64,000 nt of DNA, taken from positions 152,905-216,904 of the forward strand of contig NZ_SMLZ01000110.1 in the NCBI RefSeq assembly GCF_009711415.1, written 5' to 3'. Under the pieces are notes generated by a model. The model saw only the letters and a program-made list of their open reading frames with translations. It ran no database searches and was not told the origin of the DNA. Positions 17,821 through 26,396 of the stretch are shown here, in pieces. A program made the translations under genes and the position numbers. This DNA comes from Roseibium denhamense. Its GTDB lineage: Bacteria > Pseudomonadota > Alphaproteobacteria > Rhizobiales > Stappiaceae. Positions within the stretch are counted from its first letter, which is position 1, and each line of letters opens with the position of its first letter.

Positions 17821-18108
17821 AGTACAATTCTGAACATCAACCAGCGCACATTGCGGACATTGGTAGCTAAATGCTTCAACGTCAGCAGTGGACCGAATGC
17901 GACCGCGAGCCTGCGAGGCGGAATTTTCTGCTTCGCGAGACGTTTGCGCCGGAACCCGAAGAGCGACAATACTACTGGCTAGGAAGAAAGCCCTCACTTT
18001 TCTATTTCCACTACACTTGCCTGCGGGTCCAGGGATCGCATGCACCAGCGGCGTGGTCCCGACTTGGTTTAGGGCGACGGCTTGCGCCGGCACTGTCCGG
18101 CCATTCAA
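17821..18108. other. Short gap between the IS3 element and the S8 protease gene
   Basis: This 288-bp stretch holds no convincing gene. It is the right-hand continuation of the sequence interrupted by the IS. A leftward frame through it (17779-18108) is proline-rich and lacks any known motif. No terminator hairpin for the protease operon was found. Confidence 0.5.
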
Positions 18109-20331
18109 TTAGTCACACAGGTTCCGCACAATTGGCGACCCGGGGCCCAGCGCAGTCAGGTAGGCTTTGCGCGCCTCTTCTGCCGTTTGAAACCTGTTTT
18201 CAGCTAGGAAATCTGCAAGGCTGCGGCCAACGATAGGGGCGGACACACTTGTCCCATTCATGATCTGGGTGCTGCCGCTCCGGCCCCCTGTGCCGACAAG
18301 CCCGGCAAAAACGCGCGAGCGGTCGGAGGCGGCGGAGACATCCTCGCCGGGCATGCCCGCATGCGGCGCGCCCGCATAGACCGCCCGGGATCCGTCCTTC
18401 AGTCTGTAGCCGGACACCCGGATCATGGCGCTGGATGTGGCCAGACCGTTTATCGTGCCGTATTTGGACAGCCCCGCCTCTTCCGGAAGCGGCTGAACAT
18501 GTTCGTTCAATTCGTCCTGGCGCTGTCCCTCAACAGTCCAGGATTGATGCTCAAGATAGGACTGACGCCCCTGGCGCCGGAAGAAGGGTGGGGAATCGTC
18601 CCGTTGGATCCAGGCCTCCAGAAACTCGCCTTTTGAGAGTTTTGCCGTTACCGACACGTTCCAGGATCCGGGGGGGATGCTGGCCGTCTCGTCGGCCACC
18701 GGACGGGTGGGAGCGAGCGCAATCAAAATGCGCAGTTTTGGATAGGAGTTCGGCAGCGGACCGGAAGCGGGCCCGGACGGCGCATTGGCCGCATCCAGAC
18801 AGTCAAAGGTAAGCCGTCCCACAATAGTTCCGGAGCTATCGTGAAGATCCCGGTTTTCGGTTCCATTCAGACTAGCAATGTCGACCGTTTCGGAAAACAC
18901 GGCCTCCTTGTCTCCAAAGGGCGGGGTCAAGGTCAGCGTGACGGGCTGTTTTGCCTTGCCGCGTTTTTTCTGAGCGCCTGCCGGCTTCGGCAGCCAGATT
19001 TCCAGATAGTTTGGCGAGGGGTCCTGCGGCTGTGTAATCCAGTTCAGATTGAGCGTGTGGTCTCCCGCTTTTTCAGCGGCAACATGCGCGTGGCCCTTGA
19101 GCAGAAAGCGGTTTCCAACCGGCATCGGCACAAGCAGCGGCCCGAGATCCGGATCCTTGTCCAGGGTTTCGACCGTTTTTTGCACGAACCGCTCAAACAG
19201 ATGATCGCCATTATGCGGGCCACCGGACAGGCCATAACTGAAATTCATGACCAGAGGGATTTTCTTCCCCCCCGGCTTCCGCAGCTGTTTGGCAATGCGC
19301 CGCGACCGGTCGACAATGTATTCCAGGCCCAAAATCGCAAACAGCGTGTAGAGCGCGCCTGAACTCTCCCCGGTGACCCTGCGGTTCAGCTGAACAGAGA
19401 CAATCCGGCGGTCTTTCGCATCGGCGGTCTGGCGCCCTGCCGGCCGGCCCTGTTCTTCCAGCAGCGGGCCATCATGTCCGAACGGGCTGTGCGAATAGCC
19501 CGCGAGCGCGTCCAGAACGAATGTCCCATGACTGAATGCCTTGCTCAAGGTCGTCGGTTCAGACCTGGTCGGGTCCACCAGACCGAGGGCGCGCAGGGTC
19601 TTTTCCTCACTGTCAAACTGTGCCAGTACCCCTTTGATTTGGCTGGCCGTGAGTTCCTGTCCGAACAGCACAGAGGACGCCCGGCGCCCGTCCGGGCTCA
19701 ATCGTCCATCTTGGATCCAGGCACAGTCGACCCGCGGGTTGCCATCAGCATCTATGAAATGCTCGTGGGCGATGTTAATGCCATCATCAATGATGCCCAC
19801 AATCACAGCCTTGGCAGGATTTATCCCGAGCGAGGACATGTCGTCCAACTGCGGCTCGTACAACTCCTCCGGGATCATGGCATCATCGAGCGGCGCAAGC
19901 TGGGCATAGACTTCATCTGCCATGCGCCCTGTTGGCGCATCCGCCTGCGCATCCACCTTCGCATGGTCTGAGCTGTCCTTGGCCGTAGGCTCTGAGGGGT
20001 GTGTAGCCGCCGCAGTTTCCGGACCGGACTGGCATAACTCACCGGCCATTCCCCCAAAGTCCTTGCAGGTCAACAAGAACGCGTATTCAGAGCCTTCCGG
20101 TTTCCAGACGAGGTTATGGGCATCGATCCGGTTCAGACCATACCCGCCCTGTTTCCGGCCCGCCTTTTTCTCCGGTTCTTTGAGGAGAACCAGAAACCAA
20201 TGATTATCCGCGCAGTTTTCCATTTGCCCGGCGTCCAGGCAGTTCGGCGCGGTGTCGATCAACCACCTTGTGTAAGGATCAACGGTGTGTGGCCAGGCTT
20301 TGGCCGGTTTCCATGCATAAGGTCCCGACAT
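18109..20331 (-). CDS. S8-family (subtilisin-like) serine protease, third gene of a regulator-PAP2-protease operon
   Basis: A 740-residue protease. The catalytic triad is Asp182 (GIIDDGIN), His268 (FSHGTFV) and Ser695 (NGTSVSAP), with the oxyanion Asn in PVGN near 407. The distance between His and Ser (427 residues) is far above the usual, because of an insert of about 250 residues that includes a beta-rich part (residues 420-560). There is no signal peptide, so a cytoplasmic enzyme, or export by an unusual route, is implied. Start ATG at 20331 lies 20 bp after the PAP2-like gene, with GGAGG 11 nt upstream; an upstream frame opening at 20433 would overlap that gene by over 80 bp. Residues 50-150 have low-complexity Ala/Asp-rich sequence. 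The biological target is unknown. Confidence 0.88.
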   Translation of the reverse strand: MSGPYAWKPAKAWPHTVDPYTRWLIDTAPNCLDAGQMENCADNHWFLVLLKEPEKKAGRKQGGYGLNRIDAHNLVWKPEGSEYAFLLTCKDFGGMAGELCQSGPETAAATHPSEPTAKDSSDHAKVDAQADAPTGRMADEVYAQLAPLDDAMIPEELYEPQLDDMSSLGINPAKAVIVGIIDDGINIAHEHFIDADGNPRVDCAWIQDGRLSPDGRRASSVLFGQELTASQIKGVLAQFDSEEKTLRALGLVDPTRSEPTTLSKAFSHGTFVLDALAGYSHSPFGHDGPLLEEQGRPAGRQTADAKDRRIVSVQLNRRVTGESSGALYTLFAILGLEYIVDRSRRIAKQLRKPGGKKIPLVMNFSYGLSGGPHNGDHLFERFVQKTVETLDKDPDLGPLLVPMPVGNRFLLKGHAHVAAEKAGDHTLNLNWITQPQDPSPNYLEIWLPKPAGAQKKRGKAKQPVTLTLTPPFGDKEAVFSETVDIASLNGTENRDLHDSSGTIVGRLTFDCLDAANAPSGPASGPLPNSYPKLRILIALAPTRPVADETASIPPGSWNVSVTAKLSKGEFLEAWIQRDDSPPFFRRQGRQSYLEHQSWTVEGQRQDELNEHVQPLPEEAGLSKYGTINGLATSSAMIRVSGYRLKDGSRAVYAGAPHAGMPGEDVSAASDRSRVFAGLVGTGGRSGSTQIMNGTSVSAPIVGRSLADFLAENRFQTAEEARKAYLTALGPGSPIVRNLCD

Positions 20332-20350
20332 AATGACACCATGCCTCCGC

Positions 20351-21568
20351 TTACTTCCACTCGTCTTTGGCCAGCTTCCAGAGATGCCCCAGCTGCGGTA
20401 TCGCGTGATTAACGGAAACAAGATCGTTACCAAGGGTCACGAGGTTCCCGGTCTGACGGGAGCCGTTCTTGTAATAGTCGCGAATGTAAAAGTCGGTTGT
20501 TGAGGCGCGTTTCAATTCTGCCTCACAGTCTTCACCGGACTTGGCGGCGTCGAATACAAATGGCTTGATCGAGGTCGGGTTTCCGGCGGACGATTGGGCG
20601 CGAGCCTCAAAATATTCGGCTATGCAAAGGCCGAGTGCGGCGCCGGAAATACTGTCGGCTGGAAAATGAAGACCGGCAACCGTCCGGTTGACGGCAACCC
20701 GTTCCGCCTGAAGCATCATCATCCTTTCATACCGGTTCTCGTTGGACGACGATGCTGGTTGATTGCCCGAGATTTTGGCGAGCATGAGAGCCATGGCCGC
20801 GGCTTCTGTCGCGTGCCCGGACGGCAAGGCCCCATGACCGGGCATCGGAATGGCAGGCTGCACAGACGCGGAATAAAGATCCGGCCGTTTGCAGGCCAGC
20901 GCCATTTTGACGTTCTGGACCACAGCAGTTGCGAACCGCTGGGCAATTCCCATCAGCTCCAGCGTATAGCGGGTACGGTCCGGATGAAGGGAGACAATGA
21001 TACCGAAATAGTGATCGGGATAGCCTGTCTGATTGACGATTTCGGCAAGACGGTCCACCCGCAGATCCGCATAGGACAGGACGAGGTTCATCTGGCCTTC
21101 GAAAAACGTTTCGCTGGGCCGCTTGATGGTTGCAAGAGTCTTGACCGCACCGGCCTGCGCGTTGGTGCGTTCTTCATCGCGGTGGGCAATCTGGACGGCA
21201 ACGGCCCCATCCGTCGAGATCCGCAAACCGCTCATCAATTCGCCATGAATAACCATGGCGCGCGCCCAGTCCGGCCACCGGGTTGTGTCCTTGGGGTCTT
21301 CGAAGCCTAGATGGGAAACGGACTGAATGTCCCAGCTTGAGCGCGGCCCCACGATAGCGTCGCGGGCATTGACGATGCTCTGCGCCATGAAGCCGGAGAA
21401 CTGACGGCCGCCGGCTCCGCTTGCCCCGGAGGCCCCTGACGCGCCACTGGCACCAGATGCACCGCTGGCACCCGAGGCGCCACTCGCGCCCGATGCACCA
21501 CTTGCCCCGGATGCGCTACTGGCACCACTTGCACCAGAGGCGCCGCTCACGAAACCTTCAAATGCCAT
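20351..21568 (-). CDS. PAP2/vanadium-haloperoxidase-fold protein with N-terminal collagen-like (Gly-Ala-Ser) tract
   Basis: A 405-residue protein. The complete PAP2 acid-phosphatase signature is present: KX6RP (KMALACKRP, about 221-229), PSGH (249-252) and RX5HX3D (RTVAGLHFPAD, about 295-305; an Asn replaces the usual Ser before Arg). Vanadium haloperoxidases and class A acid phosphatases share this site, binding vanadate or phosphate; the large N-terminal region and EAAAMALMLAK block favour the haloperoxidase-like branch. Residues 9-50 are 14 consecutive Gly-Ala-Ser-type triplets. AGGAGG lies 5 nt before ATG 21568, so this start is preferred over GTG 21574. There is no signal peptide or membrane helix. 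It sits between a regulator and an S8 protease in one operon. Confidence 0.88.
   Translation of the reverse strand: MAFEGFVSGASGASGASSASGASGASGASGASGASGASGASGASGASGASGAGGRQFSGFMAQSIVNARDAIVGPRSSWDIQSVSHLGFEDPKDTTRWPDWARAMVIHGELMSGLRISTDGAVAVQIAHRDEERTNAQAGAVKTLATIKRPSETFFEGQMNLVLSYADLRVDRLAEIVNQTGYPDHYFGIIVSLHPDRTRYTLELMGIAQRFATAVVQNVKMALACKRPDLYSASVQPAIPMPGHGALPSGHATEAAAMALMLAKISGNQPASSSNENRYERMMMLQAERVAVNRTVAGLHFPADSISGAALGLCIAEYFEARAQSSAGNPTSIKPFVFDAAKSGEDCEAELKRASTTDFYIRDYYKNGSRQTGNLVTLGNDLVSVNHAIPQLGHLWKLAKDEWK
21419..21544 (-). repeat. Collagen-like (Gly-Ala-Ser)14 coding repeat
   Basis: Fourteen tandem triplet codons encode GAS, GAS, GAS, SAS and then ten more GAS, ending in GAGG. Codons differ from unit to unit (GGC/GGT/GGG for Gly, GCC/GCA/GCG for Ala, TCT/AGT/TCC/TCG/AGC for Ser), so the DNA is not a simple clonal repeat and the amino-acid pattern seems to be kept by selection. 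A Gly at every third residue suits a collagen-type triple helix, although it has no proline; a flexible linker is the alternative. Confidence 0.85.
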
Positions 21569-21589
21569 ACCCACCTCCTGAAAATAATA

Positions 21590-23296
21590 CTAACGTCTTG
21601 GAATTCCGCTACTCTCAAGTGCTTGAGCCCATTCCTGCCCAATCTCCAGTTCCGCAGCCGGGTGCGCCGAGAGGTAATTTTCGATTGTGTATTTGGGGTA
21701 CATCTGCAACATCTCACGCGCTGTGGCACGGGCGCTGTCAAAGCGGTTCAATCCGTTCAGAGCAATTATTTTGGCCCGAATTGCAGAAGCGTGATGGCGG
21801 TTCAAAGAAAGAGACTCGTTAGCCAGATCCAGCGCGCTTTGAAAATTTCTGCCGGACAAATGCGCGGTGGCTGACAGGTTTTTGTAAAGATACCCGCCTG
21901 GATCAAGCGGGGTCAGCCGCCGGCCGCAATCGGTATATGCAATGGCCTGCTGGCCGTCGCCCTCAAAGGCGTATTTGATCCCTTTCCAATACCAGGCCAC
22001 CGCATTGTTTTCATTTTCCGCCAGCACTTTTTCGAAAGTGACAGAAGCGCCTTCATAATCCCGTTCCAACTGGTAGGAGACGACGCCGTCCATGACCTGG
22101 GAAAAGCTGCAATCCGGATCGGACTCAAGCGCCCGGGACACCATATCCCGCGCGGCCAGCTTTTCGTCTTCGATATTCGTTCCCCACCCCTGCGCCAGGA
22201 ACAATACATACCATTGGGCAAGCCATGCATATGCAAGCGACGATGGGCCCCTTTGATCCAGAATGCTCTCCAGAAACTTGTGCGAGCGCAGCACACTTGC
22301 CAGATCCTGCCGGTGCATGAGTGCAATCGCCGACATCAGCAGCGAGTGGGAGGCAACGTCTTCGGTATTTTTCGTGCGGATATCCCGCAACGCTCCTTTA
22401 AAGAGGGAATCAACGATGTAGTTGGCGATTTCCTGCAGGATATCCGCGCTTCCCCTCAGCCAGTCCTTGCTGGACCGGGAAAAGCGTTTCGTATTCACGA
22501 TCATGCCGGAAGCGCTGTCGGTGAACTCGATATCCAGCGTCATCTGGCCGCGCGCATCCCGAAGAAATCCGGTGGCAACGTAGTCAACGCCGTAAAGCGT
22601 GTTCAACCGCTCCAAATCGGCATTCAGGAAGCCCGTTGAGCGGCAGGACAAGTGGGAAATCACATCGATTCCGTGCGCCCGCGCAATCATGCGTGATAGA
22701 TCGCCGGCAATCATATCGCCGAAAACCGGATCGATCTGATCACTGGTTGCATGGGAGAACGGCAAGATAGCAATCGCCGGCCGGAGCTTTGTAAACCGCT
22801 GCACCTTTTCAGACGCAGCTTCCGGCTGCGGGACAGGCGATGCCGGCAGCGTCCGGAAATTTGATCTGATGTCGCTGTCGAGACCCGCCACGATCCTCCG
22901 GCGCTGGTCTTTCAGCCAAGCCTCAAAGCCATCCGCACCGGCAGGATTGAGACCTTCCAGCAGGACACCTTCATGCGGAGACCCGACAAAGCTGACCAGG
23001 TCCAGGTTCAGCCAGATTTCCTGATTGTTTGCACCGAGTATGGAAACGTGTTTTGGGCCAAGCGTCCGCTTGAGCCCGGCCAATGACTGGCGAAGACTGG
23101 CCCGGCCATGCTGCCAACCGGACCTTGGCCACAGCATGTCCTGAAGCCAGGAGCGTGTCCGCCGCCCGTTTGGGGCAGACGCAAGCAACGCCACCATCGC
23201 GGCCGTCTTGCCAGTAAGCGGGAACACGTCTCCTGTCTCAGAATCTGAGCAGGTAAATGTTCCATACATTCTGATGAACACCGACGCATCGGCCAA
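21590..23296 (-). CDS. Winged-helix (SARP/BTAD-like) regulator with TolB-like and TPR regions
   Basis: A 568-residue predicted transcription regulator. Residues 5-105 form an OmpR-type winged helix like that of SARP/BTAD activators (LTGKTAAMVALLASAPNGRRTRSWL, then RASLRQSLAGLKRTLG). Residues 172-275 match the TolB-like N-terminal domain seen in adenylate-cyclase/TPR regulators (AIAILPFSHATSDQIDPVFGDMI and YGVDYVATGFLRDARGQ). Residues 320-560 are TPR-like helices (AWYWKGIKYAFEGDGQQAI, SALDLANESLSLNRHHAS). Start is TTG 23296 with GGGGGAA 5 nt upstream. It is the first gene of the operon: the PAP2-like gene starts 21 bp downstream and its ribosome-binding site follows the stop directly. It probably controls its own operon and perhaps the divergent small gene. 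Confidence 0.82.
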   Translation of the reverse strand: MADASVFIRMYGTFTCSDSETGDVFPLTGKTAAMVALLASAPNGRRTRSWLQDMLWPRSGWQHGRASLRQSLAGLKRTLGPKHVSILGANNQEIWLNLDLVSFVGSPHEGVLLEGLNPAGADGFEAWLKDQRRRIVAGLDSDIRSNFRTLPASPVPQPEAASEKVQRFTKLRPAIAILPFSHATSDQIDPVFGDMIAGDLSRMIARAHGIDVISHLSCRSTGFLNADLERLNTLYGVDYVATGFLRDARGQMTLDIEFTDSASGMIVNTKRFSRSSKDWLRGSADILQEIANYIVDSLFKGALRDIRTKNTEDVASHSLLMSAIALMHRQDLASVLRSHKFLESILDQRGPSSLAYAWLAQWYVLFLAQGWGTNIEDEKLAARDMVSRALESDPDCSFSQVMDGVVSYQLERDYEGASVTFEKVLAENENNAVAWYWKGIKYAFEGDGQQAIAYTDCGRRLTPLDPGGYLYKNLSATAHLSGRNFQSALDLANESLSLNRHHASAIRAKIIALNGLNRFDSARATAREMLQMYPKYTIENYLSAHPAAELEIGQEWAQALESSGIPRR

Positions 23297-23438
23297 GACT
23301 GTTCCCCCGCAAGCTGTTCTTTTTAATAAAACAACTTAGCTAGGTGAATCCAGCCACCATACATCGATTCACGTTTTTTTAGCGCATTGAAACCGCGAAA
23401 CAACGCTAAGACTGAAGGGCAAACTGGGGAGTTTGACC

Positions 23439-23642
23439 ATGCCACAAGAGGCCACTGTGATCAGAATTGGTGATACGTATATCGAAATAAAAAGTCTTGT
23501 AGATCTACACAAACACTGGCCGGAAGTAAGTGCTCGCGTAAACAAAGCAATCGAAGAAGGAGAAGTGGAAGATCAGAACTTATGTAAAATCATTGAATGG
23601 CTTGTCATTCTGGGCGATAAGACCCTGTTTCAATCTCAATAA
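23439..23642 (+). CDS. Small acidic protein of unknown function
   Basis: A 67-residue protein starting at ATG 23439, with GGGGAG 7 nt upstream. The N-terminal half looks like a beta strand pair (VIRIGDTYIEIKSLVDL) and the C-terminal half like amphipathic helices (WPEVSARVNKAIEEGEVEDQ, CKIIEWLVIL). There is no signal peptide or known domain. It is divergent from the SARP/TolB-like regulator with 142 bp between the starts, so the two may share a control region. Good ribosome-binding site and codon pattern support it as a real gene. Confidence 0.6.
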   Translation: MPQEATVIRIGDTYIEIKSLVDLHKHWPEVSARVNKAIEEGEVEDQNLCKIIEWLVILGDKTLFQSQ

Positions 23643-23680
23643 AAGCTCCACTTTACAATCACTTATTTATTGCTCGTCCA

Positions 23681-25000
23681 TCAAGCTGGATCATCTCCCG
23701 AAGGGTCACTTTGCATAGAATACTGAATGGGGATGACGAGGGCTGCGCCAAAAACCATTTCGGAATTTTTGAAGTCCAGACGGCCGCCATGCGCAAGCGC
23801 GGCCTGCTCAACGATGGCAAGGCCAAGGCCCGTTCCATCGCCGGTTCTTGCGCTGTTGCCCCGCGCAAAAGGCCGGGTCAAGGCCCTCGCCTCCTCCGGC
23901 TCCATGCCCGGACCACAATCCAGCACCTCCAAACTCAGGATTTCGCCCTCAAGGCGCGCCGAAACACGGACCGGTGCTTTGCCGTAACGCATGGCGTTAT
24001 TGATGAGATTCCCAAGGGCGCGCAGCAAAGCCCCCTGCCGGACAAATACCGTGGCGTCTTGCGGCACATCAACATGCACCGTATCCGGATAGTCTGACGC
24101 CCGGACCGACCTGTCCAAAAGCGCGCAAAGGGACACCGCCACGGGCTCTTCCGCGTCGAAACCACGGGCATATTCAAGAAATTGCACAAGCATCGTCTCA
24201 ATGCGATCCACTTGCCGTTTCGCGCTCGCGGTCAGCTCTTCATCGGCATCGTGCAGCATATCGAGAGACAGCCGGAGCTTTGTGAGCGGCGTTCTCAAAT
24301 CGTGGCTGACGCCGGCCAGCATCACGGCCCGGTCAGCTTCCGTCAGCTTCAGCCGGTTGACCATCTGGTTAAACGCATCGGAAACCGCTTCGATCTCCCG
24401 CACACCTGATCCGCTGAGCGGATGGTGCGCCTTTGGATCATCAAACTGCCGGACGTGGTTCTCAAGCGTTTTAAGGGGCTGGCTGACACGGCGCTGCAGC
24501 GCAATTCCGGCAACAAGGGCTGCGACGAATGCAAGCGCGGCCAGCAGCAGCAGGTTCTGAACAGGATTGGCGACACTTGCCGTTGTCGCCGATAACCAAA
24601 GGGGTTGCTGGGCGACATTGATCCGGACCCAAAGCTGCCCGCCCGCATCACTGGCAACGGCCGCCCCGTCTGGAAGCTGATACCGCGTTTCAAGGGCTTG
24701 CTTGAAATAGCGGCCAAGAAAATGATCGGGCTGTGATTGAACCGCTGGCCGTTCCAGCGCGACCTGCACATTCAGGGAACTATCGGCCGTAAGTGTCTCG
24801 ATCAGGCGCGCGCGTTGAAGCGTATCCAGTTGATCCAGGCTTTTGCCGAGCGCGTGCAGTGTGTGAGCTGTGATTTCGGCAGCCCGATCAATCTGCGGAC
24901 GGACGACAAAAATCGACACCGTCGCAAAACTAATGACGAGGGCTGCAAAAATGGTGGAGACCAGAACGGCGATTGTTTGCTTGAGGAAGGTATCAAGCAT
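23681..25000 (-). CDS. Sensor histidine kinase (EnvZ-like, HAMP-containing)
   Basis: A 439-residue inner-membrane kinase. Transmembrane helices lie at about residues 9-33 and 147-169, bracketing a periplasmic sensor of about 110 residues. A HAMP linker follows (RRVSQPLKTLENHVRQF), then the H-box with phospho-acceptor His233 (GVSHDLRTPL). The ATP-binding domain shows N-box LGNLINNAMRYG, G1 DCGPGMEPEE and G2 GDGTGLGLAIVEQ. It overlaps the response regulator gene by 8 bp. By family it autophosphorylates and passes phosphate to that regulator; the signal is unknown. Confidence 0.94.
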   Translation of the reverse strand: MLDTFLKQTIAVLVSTIFAALVISFATVSIFVVRPQIDRAAEITAHTLHALGKSLDQLDTLQRARLIETLTADSSLNVQVALERPAVQSQPDHFLGRYFKQALETRYQLPDGAAVASDAGGQLWVRINVAQQPLWLSATTASVANPVQNLLLLAALAFVAALVAGIALQRRVSQPLKTLENHVRQFDDPKAHHPLSGSGVREIEAVSDAFNQMVNRLKLTEADRAVMLAGVSHDLRTPLTKLRLSLDMLHDADEELTASAKRQVDRIETMLVQFLEYARGFDAEEPVAVSLCALLDRSVRASDYPDTVHVDVPQDATVFVRQGALLRALGNLINNAMRYGKAPVRVSARLEGEILSLEVLDCGPGMEPEEARALTRPFARGNSARTGDGTGLGLAIVEQAALAHGGRLDFKNSEMVFGAALVIPIQYSMQSDPSGDDPA

Positions 25001-25703
25001 CCTCTTTGACCAGCACGTAGCCGATCCCCCAGATCGTCTTGATCAACTCCGGATCGTCCGCGCTATCCCCGATGGCCCTGCGCAGCCGGGCAATTTGCAC
25101 ATCGATCGCACGGTCTGACACGACTGCGTCGCGGCCAAGCGCCCGGTCAATCAGCTGGGCGCGGCTGAGCGGCCATCCACGGCTCCGGGCCAGCACCGAC
25201 AGGAGCGCGAATTCCCGGCTGGAAAGCTTCAAGGGCCTGCCATCGCGGAAAACAGTCATCTTGGAAAAGTTGATTTCCAGCGGGCCGACGGCCAGCACCT
25301 CTTCCCCGAAAGGCACGGGACCGGCGGACTGGGTCCGGCGCAAAACCGCAGACAACCGGGCGACCAGTTCACGCGGTTCAAACGGTTTCGGCAGATAATC
25401 ATCGGCACCGGTTTCAAGGCCGACGATCCTGTCGATGGGATCTCCGCGTGCGGTCAGCATGACAATGGGGGTCGTGTCACCGGCCGCTCTTAAACGCCTG
25501 CAAATGGCAAGCCCGTCCTCGCCCGGCATCATGAGATCAAGAACGATGGCGTCGGCCGGGTTCCGGCTCACTTCGCGGTCAAGCGCTTTGCCATCTTCGA
25601 CGGCGCGGGTCTCAAAACCATGCTCGCTCAAGAACCGGCGCAAAAGTGTCCGCATTTCAGGATCATCGTCCACAACGACAATCCGGCTTTGTTTCTGGGT
25701 CAT
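24993..25703 (-). CDS. OmpR-family response regulator
   Basis: A 236-residue two-domain regulator. The receiver domain has acidic pocket VVDDDPEMR, phospho-acceptor Asp56 (IVLDLMMPGEDG), the T/S switch in VMLTARGD and the Lys in YLPKPFEPREL. A winged-helix output domain follows (LKLSSREFALLSVLARSRGWPLSRAQL, DVQIARLRRAIGD). It is the first gene of a two-gene unit with the kinase. The divergent EF-hand gene starts 199 bp away and is a natural candidate target. Confidence 0.95.
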   Translation of the reverse strand: MTQKQSRIVVVDDDPEMRTLLRRFLSEHGFETRAVEDGKALDREVSRNPADAIVLDLMMPGEDGLAICRRLRAAGDTTPIVMLTARGDPIDRIVGLETGADDYLPKPFEPRELVARLSAVLRRTQSAGPVPFGEEVLAVGPLEINFSKMTVFRDGRPLKLSSREFALLSVLARSRGWPLSRAQLIDRALGRDAVVSDRAIDVQIARLRRAIGDSADDPELIKTIWGIGYVLVKEDA

Positions 25704-25902
25704 GCACCTAAACTACCGCGATGATCATCCAAGCCGGGAGGCCCGGTTTTCTCCAAGATGTTTCAAAGTATGACAAATAGAAAGGCATGACACGGGACGA
25801 AACACAGTCCTCCTTTTCCGCAACACTCCTGAAATGTGTGTCACTCAAAAAGGCCCCGACGGCGGAGATGGTTCTGCCAAGAGTTTGAAGGATTGTCCTC
25901 TT

Positions 25903-26238
25903 ATGTTCGGAAAACCGCTTCTTGCAGTCAGCCTGACGTCATCTGTCAAAATCACTGTCCTTTGCACGGCACTCGTGGCGTTGTCTCTCGCCCAGGCCCA
26001 AAAAGCCTCAGCGTCCAGTCAACAGGCTGCCTCCAACTTCATGCAGGCGGACGGAAATGGAGACGGTGCCCTCACCCCGGCCGAGTTCAAGGCATTTATT
26101 GATTTAAATGCCGCGCACAGCATTGGCAGGGCTCAAACTGTGCGCGACCGCAATCTTTATGGGCGCGCATTCGGGCGGCTCGATGCCAATGGTGACGGCA
26201 AGGTCACGGGAGCTGAACTGCAAAGTGCCGGCCGCTAA
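25903..26238 (+). CDS. EF-hand domain protein, exported
   Basis: A 111-residue protein. The start at 25903 is chosen because GAAGGA lies about 10 nt upstream and the next 36 residues form a signal peptide (hydrophobic ITVLCTALVALSLAQ, cleavage near AQA-QKASA). Two calcium-binding loops follow: DGNGDGALTPAEF and DANGDGKVTGAEL, each with Asp/Asn at positions 1, 3, 5 and Glu at 12. The spacing between loops suits a paired EF-hand. It lies divergent to the OmpR-type regulator. A periplasmic calcium-binding role is the likely one. Confidence 0.87.
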   Translation: MFGKPLLAVSLTSSVKITVLCTALVALSLAQAQKASASSQQAASNFMQADGNGDGALTPAEFKAFIDLNAAHSIGRAQTVRDRNLYGRAFGRLDANGDGKVTGAELQSAGR

Positions 26239-26292
26239 CGGGGCGCGAAGAGGCAACGCAATCGGCTCTTGCCCGCAAGCCCATTGCATCGC

Positions 26293-26323
26293 GCGCGCCG
26301 CTTCCCCCAAAGCGGCGCGCATT
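26293..26323 (+). terminator. Intrinsic terminator-like hairpin after the EF-hand gene
   Basis: GCGCGCCGCTT (26293-26303) pairs perfectly with AAGCGGCGCGC (26310-26320) around a 6-base loop, followed by ATTT. The stem is 11 bp and GC-rich; the T-tract is short. It separates the EF-hand gene from the SH3 gene. Confidence 0.6.
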
Positions 26324-26396
26324 TCACACAAGTGGAACCCCAAACACTTGGGACGCATCTTGCGGATCGACTGATTTGAAAAGACTGGAGACGAAC

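Noticed and set aside
21419..21544. Direct repeat as a CRISPR-like array
   Set aside because: It is a 9-bp coding periodicity (Gly-Ala-Ser) with no spacers and lies inside a gene.
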